From Liolophura sinensis (Eukaryota; Mollusca; Polyplacophora; Chitonida; Chitonidae), in NCBI RefSeq assembly GCF_032854445.1, contig NC_088302.1, positions 28,060,330 to 28,124,329 of the forward strand: a stretch of 64,000 nt of DNA, in the 5' to 3' direction. The first letter of the stretch is position 1, and each line of letters opens with the position of its first letter. Position numbers and translations under genes: made by a program. Below are positions 48,501-60,500 of the stretch, piece by piece. The notes beneath the pieces are model-generated. The model did not search any database and was not told where the DNA came from. It was given only the letters and a program-made list of their open reading frames with translations.

Positions 48501-51500
48501 GGAAATAATGTTGAAGGCAAAGTTAAACCCCAGTCAAACAAATGTGTAAAAAAGGTAATCAGTGACCTGCAAAGTTCACCTGGCTTACTCTGTGCATTCC
48601 CATTTTTCCAACCATGAAATGGTTGTATGATTAATGAGTACAAGTCATTCACTGTGGTATCTGGGTATGGCATTGGTTGTTTGATTTATTTGTTTATTTA
48701 TCTATTTATCTGAATGGTGATTGGTTGATTATTGTCTGATTGGTCAAGAATATTTCACTTATACGACAGCGGCCAGCATTATGGTGGGAGGAAACTGGGC
48801 AGAACCCAGGGGAAACCCATGGCAATACTCGGGTTGCTGGCAGACCTTCCCCCTTACGGCCGGAGAGGAAGCCAGCATGAGCTGGACTTGAACTCACAGC
48901 GACCGTTGGTTGTTTAAACTTCAGGGGCCTCCCTGGCTCAGTTGGTTAGCCCGCTAGCGCAGCGTAATGACCCCGGAGCCTCTCACCAATGCGGTCACTG
49001 TGAGTTCAAGTCCAGCTCATGCTGGCTTTGTCTCCAGACCTTCTACGTGGGAAGGTCTGACAGCAACCTGCGGATGGTCGTGGGTTTCCCCCGGGCCCTG
49101 CCCGGTTTCCTCCCACCATAATGCTTGCCGCCATCGTATAAGTGAAATGATCTTGAGTACGGAGTAAAACACCAATCAAATAAATAAATAAATAAATTGT
49201 TTGAACTTCAACAGAACTATAAATACCTGTACTTATTGATCAATGTAACTTTATGTGGATTCTGTTATCTGCTCAGGGCTCTTACCTGCAGCACATCCAG
49301 AGCGAGACAGGGGCTAAGGTGACACTACGAGGGAAAGGTTCAGGTTTCCTGGAGCCCACATCAGGCAGGGAGGCATTTGAGCCGATGCATATTCATTTAC
49401 AGTAAGATACCCTTTACTCCCCTTTCATCTTTTCAGAAACTTACATCCCATGTTTTCGCTAAAGAAAGGATATTAATTTGAGTTTCTCAGTCCTTTGATT
49501 TCTGTGCTGTAACTTATTCAGATGTCTGATTTTGATGTGAAGGTTGAGTTTGGATCCTCAGATCAAATTTGAAAACCATCCTAATGATTTCATAAGTTTC
49601 GCATATTTAAGGAATTGTGGTTTTCATTCATTTACAGCTTCAGACTTTATCTGTTTTTGATACGTTGAGTTTCGGCCTTTTTCTTCCATTTTTAACAAAA
49701 TTAGGGTCATTTTTGTCCTGTTTTTAAGGCCTTCAGTTTTTCGGACTTAATGACAGTAAAATGATTTATTGTCTTTAATTGAAACTTAATAAATACAGTA
49801 GGTTAACTATCACAGCATATCCTAATCTTTTCTAGCTTGTGTCCAGTATAAAGTATGTACATTGCAAAGTTTAGTTTCTCAGTTGTTTAACTGTAAATGC
49901 TTCTTGTTGCAGACATGCTAACATGATGGGCCTTCAGCAGGCTAAACACCTGGCAGAGAATCTTATCCTCACGGTAAGTTGAGTCAACTTGCTGTTATTG
50001 CTTGACAGATATTTTCTCATTGATACAGCATTGTAAACTTGGTTCTTTTTTCAGGTGCCTTGAGAAGAGGAAAAAATCATCATTTCTGTCCTATCTAAAA
50101 AATTTTTTTCTTTTTTTTTTCCAGTTTATTTGATAGTTTATGTCATATTTGCTCAATATTTTTGGCTTAAACTAAATGTTTTTTTTCTTCCGTTTGAAAT
50201 CGACACTGTGGAGTGATACAACATTGTATTTCAGTGTGGACCAAACCTTTAGGATAGTTGAAGTTTAGCTTCCCTTCTAACACCCATGTGTTTTAGCACA
50301 AGAGACTTTTATTTAACCTTATCAACCATAATCTGTGTAAAAATTTATACCAAATCTAGATGCATGATGTAACATTTTATTTCAGACTGCTGACAAGCAC
50401 AGAGGTCACAGCATATCAGAGCTTGTTACCCACAGCTTATAATTTGATTTCCGCCTAACCACTCATGAAAGCATACCATTTAAAAAAATCATTAAATCTG
50501 GTAATGGTCCTTATCAATGTCTGAATTCTTCTAATCCTTAGATGAAAAACATCTGTGATTCTGTAATTGTGGCATTTGAAATGTGGAGGTCATATGTTTG
50601 AAAGGATATTTTGGGTATATTTTGCAGACCTATGCAAATGGTGAGGCATGAGTGACTATGGCCGAGTTGTGAAAGAAATCGAAACCAAATTATAACTAGA
50701 CATAAAGGAGACATCACTTCTTCACAGCTGGTGATACGAGTCCTGACACATATACCATTTCAGATGATGTTATTTCTCCTATGAAAAGCAAATTCTGCAC
50801 CTTCTAGGACAAGAGAAACTGGAAATCAGACAAGCACAGACTTGAATATCTGCAAAGTCCTGCAAAAAAGTTGAGGTCACCTTATACACTAGCCCCATCA
50901 TAACCTCGTAACATTCAAATCCAACAAACTGACAGACAGACAGACAGCATATTATTGCAGCTAAATATGAGACGACAAGTTTAATAGGATTGACTTGTTC
51001 AGTTCAAACTATAGCAAAGTTTCAATGTTATAGCGTATGGGACTCTCTAGTATTGTACAGGCATGAAATTTTTGTCACAGAAACATCCTCAGTCTGACGC
51101 GAAAAAAGACATGCGATATAGCTTCTCCTTTCCGTGTATAAGTTGCATCTGTATGTCTTATATTTTTTACTATTCACAAGGAACCAAGTATTTAAAAAAA
51201 AAGCTTTATTAGTTCTGTCTTCTTTGTGTTATGTAACTATATGTACAACAAGCTTTCTAGGTAGTGGGTCAGGCGTGTTTCTTCCAGGTAATGAATAAGA
51301 GCAGCAGTCTGTGTTTAGTTGGTCATTGCTTGTGTAGGAGAAGTGTATAAGTTGAGTCGTACCTTGTTCTGTTTTAGGTACAGCACGAGTACTCTCAGTT
51401 CCAACAAGCCATAGCTGCAATGCCTCCAACAATCTCGGCCGGGACAGCCACCTTACTGGCTGGCATACAGCACCCGAGTAAGTCCGTCACTAATCAACCC

Positions 51501-54500
51501 ATACTGCTTTGATTTCCCTTACAGGTCGGTAATCTCTTGTGCCTCTTCTCTTCTGTTTATTTCCAGCCCATCCCTCACAAAGAAAACGGAAGATGCCAAA
51601 GAAGGTGGCGTGGAAATGCCTGGGTTCTTTGGTCAGCAGTCACTGTCAGACATTTTTTTTTTTTTTTTGGTGATTTTCACATTTAACCTGAAAGTTTGTT
51701 TCTATTTCATTGCTGCACAACCATTAGAGTGGGTGTATAAAGTCCTTGGTTTCAATGAAAACCTGTCTAACACCAGTTTCACAATGGCGCTTAAAAAAAA
51801 AATGTATTTCTCTTTTTCACTTTTTTTTTACTAATTTTTACTAATTGAACTTTTTAAAAACTTGCTTCTTCATTACTTCTGCAAAATTTTTTTAATATTC
51901 TATCTACTCCCATCATAAAGTTAATCCCCAGCTTTCTCTTCCATTAGCATATACCCTTTCCCACATTGCCCTCTCTCACCATGCCTATTTTTAACCAACT
52001 CCTCTTCTCCAACCATGTCTGTCTCATCAACTTGCTCTCTCCCACCATATCTCTGTCTCACAACTTCCATTATCCATGTCTGTCCCACCAACTTTCTCTG
52101 TCCCACCATATCTCTGTCTCACAACTTCCATCATCCATGTCTGTCTCACCAACTTTCTCTCTCCCACCATATCTCTGTCTCACAACTTCCATTATCCATG
52201 TCTGTCTCACCAACTTCCCTTCTTCGACCATGCACATCTTCGCAACTTCCCATTCCCATCATGTCTCTTTTTTATCAACTTCCCTTCTCCGACCATCTGT
52301 TTCTAAATTTCCTTTCTCTAATCATATCTGTCTCACCAATGTCCTTTCTCTTATTATGTCCATCTCATCATCTTCCCCTCTTCCACTATGTATATTTCTC
52401 ACCAACTTCCTTCTCTGACTATGTCCATCTCACCAACTCTCCCTCCCCTCCCCCCCTCCCCCACTGTGTCTATTTCTCACTGACTTCACTTCTCCAACCA
52501 TGTCTGTCTCAACAACTTCTCGTCTCTCACCATATCTCTTTTTCATCAGCTTCCCTTTCACAAAGTCTGTCTAACCAACTTCCTCTCTCGCCATGCCTGT
52601 TTTTCACCACATCACTTCTCCAACCATGTTTTGTCTCACCAACTTCCCCTCTCCCACCATGTGTCTTTCTCACTCGCTTCCTTCTCCGACCATATCTGTC
52701 TCACCAGCTTCGCCTCTCCCACCATGTTTCTTTCTCACCAGCTTCCCCTCTCTGACCATGTCTATTTCTTAACTTCACATCTACCATGTCCACTTCTCTG
52801 GTTCCTTCATCCATATAAGTGAAAAATTCTTTACTCTGATGTTGAAACAACAATTAAATCAAATCAATCCTACTTATCTCCTAACAAGTCCCATTTCTCG
52901 CTATACTAAACTGTCAATCTTACACCAAGTCACATTTCTTCTGCCATATCTCTTTCTGAATACATTGTAAAGCTCCACAACTGCCAGTATTTTTTCCGTA
53001 CTACCCATTTCCCTTGAGTCCCACTTTTGCCCACCTTCCACACCTGTGTTTCTCACAACCTCCCTATGTTCCACCAGGCCCATTTTTGGCTCGCCTTATA
53101 AACTAAGGAGCTATATTGTGAGAAGGGGATCCGATGCTGTCGGTGTTGGTGTCCAGTTTTGTGAAATTTTTTGGCCAATCATAGGTTTGCAGTGGCCACC
53201 CATAGTACACAGATAGCCAATCATCGGTAGCGATTTGCATATCAAAGACCAAGCAGGTCATTTACCTCATAGCTCAACATTTTGCTCAGCCATTCGCAGG
53301 GTTACAATTGCCTCCCATACTGCATGGATTGCCAAATGCAGTTCGTGATTTGCATATCAAAGACCTCTGTGGTAAAGTTGTACACTAACTCCCCATAATG
53401 TCTTTTACCATCACAATGATTTACAACTCCATAACATATGGAGTCACTGGCCTTCAATCCTTATGCATACAATAAACAGTGACAGTATAATAATTTTGGT
53501 CTTTCTTCTTCATGTAATGGCAAGATCTTAGCCGTGTATAATTAGAGAATAATATCTGTATATGATGGTGTCATGTGATGATTCTACTTCTTTGTGGTTC
53601 AGAGGTCAGTATTTAAACTTATCGGGCTTGGCTGATGCGTCGCCCAATGTGAGGATTATTGACACCATATATTTACGTATCCTATCACCGAGTCCCCACG
53701 TAACTAATAGTATCACATGACTTAAACATGGTGCAGTTTTGAGGAGTTACTGGTCAATCATTTGGGCAACGGGTATTCTCTGAACGCCTTGTCATCTACC
53801 TCCCACATCTGTGTCTCTCACTAACTTTACATCTTCCACCATTCCCATTTTTACCCACTTTCCACACCTCTGTCTCTCGCTAACTCTCCCATTTCCCACA
53901 GTGTCACATTTCTCACGAATGTCCCACCTCTCAAATTCTTGTCCACTTTTTGACAAGTACCTAGTATATTCACAGACACTTAATGACCATGTCCAGCAGG
54001 TTAGGGATCCATTTACTGTTGTCAAGGGAAGTTGTTAAAAATAAAGGAAAACTATCAGTCAGTATAACATACACTGTAGAGAAAGTTAAAGTGACATTAG
54101 ATTAGCTGTTATTCTGGTATCACCCCTAAATATAGTACGTTTGCCTGAATTACGTCCAGTACAATCCTTGTGTTTGTACCAGAAGCTGAACAACAATCTT
54201 TCATTTCCATAAAGGGTACAGTGTCTGTACTATTGGGGCAAATTATAAATGTCCAGGTTCCGAAAGTGACACCACTGATAATTTATAATGTAGGAATGAT
54301 TTTACACACCTCAGAAAGCACAGCTAAAATTTTTGTTTTATCTGTTCTTCAAGTCACGTGTTGCAAAAGCAGACATTTATTTATGGGAACTGAAAATGTG
54401 AGAAACAACAGTTCAGGAATTCAGTTTTTTCTGCTGTTGAATTTTCAGCATTACGTTGTGCTCTTTTTAGCACTTTTCATCCTGCAAATTTGCATTGAGG

Positions 54501-57500
54501 ACTGGTTTTCATGGTAAAAAGAGGGTACAGACAGATGATATACCGTGACCTAAAATCTGCATTTGATATGAGCACCAGATTTTATTTATTGTGGAGTGGA
54601 GTGGAGTTTTTACCAGGATGTAAATTTGATTTTGTTGGCCTGTAGGCTTATGTGCATTCTGTAGAAAGATCAAAAGAGAAGGTAAATACTCTGTACATGT
54701 AGGTACATGTTGGTAGTTGTTACCGTTTATCCCTGATCTGAGGACATTTGCTGTTTGTGGGAGATTTGCTCTGTTCAGGTGAGTCTGTCATTTTCCACAT
54801 GTTCACTATGGCAATCCCACAGACCTGTGAGTCAAACTTTTCGAGTATCGTTCAGAACAAATAAGGAGAATGGAAACCATTACATGTAAGAGTACATTAT
54901 TAATTAATATTACACATGTTACTTCTCTTAAGAATCCGCCGTCATGTAAGTGAAATGTTCTTGAGTATGGCGTAAAACACCAATGAAATAAATAAATCTC
55001 TCAAGAATATTTTATTAATTTATTTTTATATAGACCAGTATATAATTATTTTTTTTTTGTACTGATTTCTTCATTTATTTATTTATTTATTTATTTATTT
55101 ACAGATTAGTTAGGACATAACTCTTGCCTGGCAGTTAATCTGATAGACTAATTTAACAACCATTTCATAATACATATAAATGTCAGTAAATTAACGTATA
55201 TAAAACGTACATTCTTGTTTCAGCTGTCCGTAGTAAGGAAGTCAGTCCATTTCTGGAGAATATTTATTAAGAAAGAGATGGAAGTGAATGAGTTTTGTTT
55301 CGTGTTAATCTTTATACACGTATATTGGCAATTATACACTTTATTTGAAATGTCTTGATGTTTTATTTCATTTGATGTGGATTTCTGGTTTGTTCTTTTA
55401 ACATATTTTATAAATATTTGTAGTAATGTTGCTGCAAGAGTTAATTTATGAATGTAATACATTTATTGTTATATTTAGCAGTATTTTCTGTACTTGTTTT
55501 GATACTACAAAAACAAAGAATGTTGTAGTAATGATGGATGTGCAGAGTTAAACTCATTAATATTGCCATTGCTTTATTAAACAGAGATTATGTGGCCCAT
55601 ATTGCTATGAAACCTCGCCAGGAGCTTCTGCTTTTGCCTCTGTCTAGGTGGACTATGTCGTTTCTTCCCAAGTAACAGAAGCAGTGCCTTTTTCTTTGCA
55701 GTATTAGGGCAGGTGATATGTCAGTATTGCTGTCTGGGCATGAAGTGAGCTGCCAACGAAGTTTGCTGCATGGAATGACTGAGGTTATAAGGATTGTAGT
55801 TTTAATTACTACGTTTGTTGTAGTTGTTGTGGTTTTGTTTGGATATTTCATTTTGTGTTTAGTACACAAATATGTCACACATTGATTTACAAATGAATGG
55901 GTTGGATTAAGAAAACTGAACATACATGTACATGTATCTTCAGGAGAGGTTATTCCTAAAATGGTAAGTTTTGATGGCAGCTTTCCTTGTGGATATTTAT
56001 GGTTGCTCTCCTCCAGGTTGCGAAATAGACTTTCTCCAGCTACCTAACAGCCATAATTCTTTTTTAGCATCATTTTCAGGGTTTGCTGTTAATTTTGTGT
56101 TTCAGTGCTAGAAGAAAAGGCAGTGAGATTTTAGCAGAGAACCCAAACATGGGATGATGCCGCTGTAGCGTTTTCTTGCCTTTCAGACTTGTACAGTTCT
56201 TCACATTGTCACCTACATGTAAGCTGTTATCCTCAGCACTGTGAGTCTGTTCTGTTATTGTTTGTTGTTTCTCTCTACAGCCTCAGTTGCTCCAGGCATG
56301 TTACCTCCTCAGCAGCCAGGGATGACAACATTCACATCACTCGCACAGCCAAATGTGCAACATTTACAAGGTCAGTGTGCAGTTGTAACCAACCTGCAGT
56401 TGTTTGAGTACTTACATTGTCCATGAAGATTCTTTCTGTTACTCCATTCAGTTTTTCTCCTTCTGGCATCATTAGAATACAGATGCCAAGAAACATTTGC
56501 TGCCCTGTCTACAATAGTAAGTGAGTGAGTGCTTGGGGTTTAATGTCGTACTCAACAATTTTTCAGTCATGTGACGACGAAGGAATCCTTAGGGTGCATG
56601 TACGTGTAATGTGCCTGCTTGTAGCAGGACGGATTTCCACCGCTTTTTTATCTAGTGCTGCTTCAATGAGACGACTTACCGAAGGCAAGTAAGCTGCCCC
56701 GCCCGAGCCATTATACTGATACGGGTCAACCAGTCATTGCACTATCCCCTTCATGCTGAACGCCAAGCAAGGAAGTTACAACTTCCTCTTTTAAAGTCTT
56801 AGGTGTGACTCGATCAAGGATTGATCCTGGATCTACCGGTCCCGAAGCAGATGCTCTACCAACTGTGCTATCCGGGCCGGTACAATAGTAAGTAGTGCAC
56901 ATATCTAAGTACATGCACTGTATATGCATGTAAGTATATGCAGTTCTTTTTCAGAATTAACTCGTTTTGACTTCAGGTTTGGATGAACACTGACATTGAT
57001 TATTTTATTTTGTCAGATGTACATGCTGGCCCAGGAATGCTCCCTAACTCATCTATTTCGACAATGGTCTTCTCGACAACGATACCCACTGTCAGCTCCA
57101 TGGCTCCTCCCACCTTTATATCACCAGGTATAGTGTAACTTAATAGTTTGCTACTCTGCCTGATTTACCTCTGACCAGCAATCCACCATGGTTATGATCA
57201 TGTATATACATGTAGTGCCCAATCAAGCTTTTCTCTGCCCTTCCCACCCACATGCCTTTTACATAATGAAAAAAGCATGCAAAGCCAACAGGAATATTTT
57301 ACTTTAGTGTTCATGATCTAGCATATACATGTATAATAGTGAGGTTTAGAAGCAGAAAAGTTATTGCACAAGGAGACAAAAATTTGAATCTTGATAATTC
57401 CATTAGCATTTCAGTTTTTGCAGGAATTGCCTTCATTTTGTCATTAATACAAAATGTTCCAAATTTAGTATATTTTGCAGCTATAATTTGAAAATTACCA

Positions 57501-60500
57501 GATGATCCAATGAGGATCTAATAATGCCTTATAAAATTAGCATTTGGCTACTTTTGATCTTGGCCACTGGTAGTACACCTTTCAGAGACTGCATTAGGCC
57601 CTTCTACAACAGCTACATGTATTTTAAGGCATTTCATTCATAACTCGCGCTCGATTGCTTGACATAATGTATATTTTTATGTGGAGGTAAAGAATGTGGT
57701 TGTTTTGAAGATGACTATACCACAGATACTCACCTCCTACAGTGAGTGGTCAGTTGAACATCCTGCAGTTGCATAGCTCAGCTTGCAGGCTACATACAGA
57801 CCTACATACATCCTCCTATCTATCATTCATGGGAAATACAGATGCACATAAACACAAAGTGCCTGTGCACAAGCATCTCCTGAAAGTTCCCTTGGAATTT
57901 AGCAGGAGTTCATTTTGGGCACTTAAAGGCCTGCAGCAACCTGCAGACAGTCATGGGTTTCCTCCGGGCTCTGCCCGTTTCCACCCAGCATAATACTGGC
58001 CGGCGTCATGTAAGTGAAATATTCTTGAGTATGGTGTAAAACACCAATCAGATAAATAAATTTTGGGCACTTGTACGAAATACAAGTACGTGTATAGTTT
58101 ATAGAAATTGATATGGTTATACATGTGGAATAATGTGATGAAAAGTGCATTTCCAAGCATGGAAATAATGCCAGCTAACAAGTATGTGTCGCTTTACAAA
58201 GGTGTGAGTCCACTACAATTTTTCTGAATTTCCCACAATATATCTGTGCTTGGTATGGTTAGAAGGGTGAAAAAAAACATGAATTCTAGAGTGTGGGATA
58301 CACACGTACATTTGAAACTCAAGGCTGTTTGATGTATGTCAACGTCTGTTTCATCTGCCTGGTTTCCTCCCACCATAATGCTGGCCGCTGTCGTATACAT
58401 ATTAGTGAAATACTGTTTAGTACAGCGTAAAACACCAATCAAATAAACAAATTAATTAAAAGCATATGAAGGAATGATTAAGGCTTAATGCATTTGAATG
58501 TGGTTAGGTATGAATCTGTAACATTTATATAATTGATGTTCAAACATATTCTCAAGAGTATTTCACTCACACTTCTAAAATTATCAGATCACCAGCTGCA
58601 CAAGATCATCCTTGCATCTTATCTTCAGCAATACTGACTTTATTACATGTACATGAGGGAAATGTGAGAATGGTAGTCATTAAGATATGATGAGGTGCAT
58701 GTACAACTTTAAGAAATGGAGGCCAAGTAAGACAAGCTATTTAGTTTTACAAAGGCTACTTATATTTCAGCTCCCACTAACAGTGATGGAGGCTCACAAT
58801 TGCTGCTGTCCTCTATACCCGCTCCTATGGTAACATCAGGACCAGGTCAGTTGTGCTTTGTTAGGTGAATTACTGCCTAGTAAGGATCATAGTTAAGATG
58901 CTATCTCTCTGCATTTATAGGACCATCTCAAGCACTGGTTCAGGGGTCATCACATGTGTAAATCTGTTTTCCAGGCTGAGGCTTGGAGTTTTTCATGGTT
59001 GACCACTGTAAATGTTTTGTGCTCTAGAATGTCACTTCTTTTAGAGCATTCAGAATTATGGGTGGTGCCAGCAGGACCTAGCGACAGACTTCACTGGTGA
59101 AGAGCTAGTGAACTAGGCTGTGGCTGTGCCAATCAGGTCTTATTACAAGAAAACACCCGTGATCAACCAGAGTTTTTTTTTGAGTGCTACAACAAGTTTG
59201 AAGCAAACAGGCTAGTCCTGGTCATTCTTTGTCAGAGTTAATGACCTCTCATTTTCATATTATAGCTGTCATCCAAAAAATATATGTATGTTATGTAATA
59301 AATTTCTTGTGCTGTAAAATGTTAAATATTTACATCCAGAAGGGTACATGTACATGTTACAGTACTGTAAATGTTTCAAAATTAAATGTATGTTAGGTCA
59401 GTTGTTATAAGCTACCTAAAAGCAAACTAGATATTTTGAGAACATGCTTCATTTTCTGAGAACACTTGCTATGTGTTAATATTGTGTAATTGTAGTTGTT
59501 TTAAGGCGAATTGTAAATGTGCCATCCTTTCTTCCCACAGGTGTTAATCTGTCTGGGCCACCTCCACCTGGCCATGTACTCATGGGCCAGCCGCAGTCTA
59601 TGGGGATAGGGCCACCAGTGGCCCAGGTCAGCATGTCTGGCCCACTAGTCACACAGATGACACCTCCTCATGGGGTGACTGTCCCACCTGGTATGCAACT
59701 TGTGTCTCAGGCCACGCTCCAGCCAGTGCAACAACAACAGCCAGTGCAGACCTTCTTTGCTCAGGTGAGGACTGATTGTTTGCTCCTCTGTACAGCATCT
59801 GCTGCTTGTGTGTTATATTAGGGTTAAAGCAGATGATAACAGTCTGATCTAATCTTGCCTTTGAAATAATAATTTCTGACATTAGGGGATGTTCATAACT
59901 TACTTGGATAAATGCAGTTTTATTATGCTTTATAAATTTAAATCCTATTTTAACATTGAATGTTCAATGTCCTGGTCTGTTGAGTGTTGTGGTAAAAGTC
60001 AAGGGTGGTCATACAAAGTATTTCATGTAATGACCTCAAGTTTTACATACAGATAAAGCACAGTTACATGAGTGTAATGTTGTTTTTGTGATATACTACA
60101 GCCGGGTGGCACATGATTAACTACAGCCATATCCTAACCATACCTCCTACACCCGCCCTGACAGGAGGATATGTGAATGTCGGCATATGATAAACTGGAG
60201 CCAGATCCCAACCTTAGCTCCTACGCCCGTCCTGACAGGATTTGCGAATGGTCGGCATATGATACACTAGAGCCAGATACCAACCTTAGCTCCTGCGCCC
60301 GTCCTGACAGGAGGATGTGCAGATGCTCAGCATATGATACACTAGAGCCAGATCCCAACCTTAGCCCCTACGCCCGTCCTGACAGGAGGATGTGCAGATG
60401 CTCAGCATATGATACACTAGAGCCAGATCCCAACCTTAGCTCCTGCGCCCGTCCTGACAGGAGGATGTGCAGATGCTCAGCATATGATACACTAGAGCCA

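Noticed and set aside
51567..51655. Possible extra KHDC4 exon after TTTATTTCCAG
   Set aside because: The frame carried from 51477 reaches no donor in phase 1, which is needed to join exon 56281, and no family similarity is seen.
52015..52755. 246-codon Ser/Leu/Pro-rich open frame
   Set aside because: Produced by the CT-rich repeat; all three plus frames are long here and the composition follows the repeat unit.
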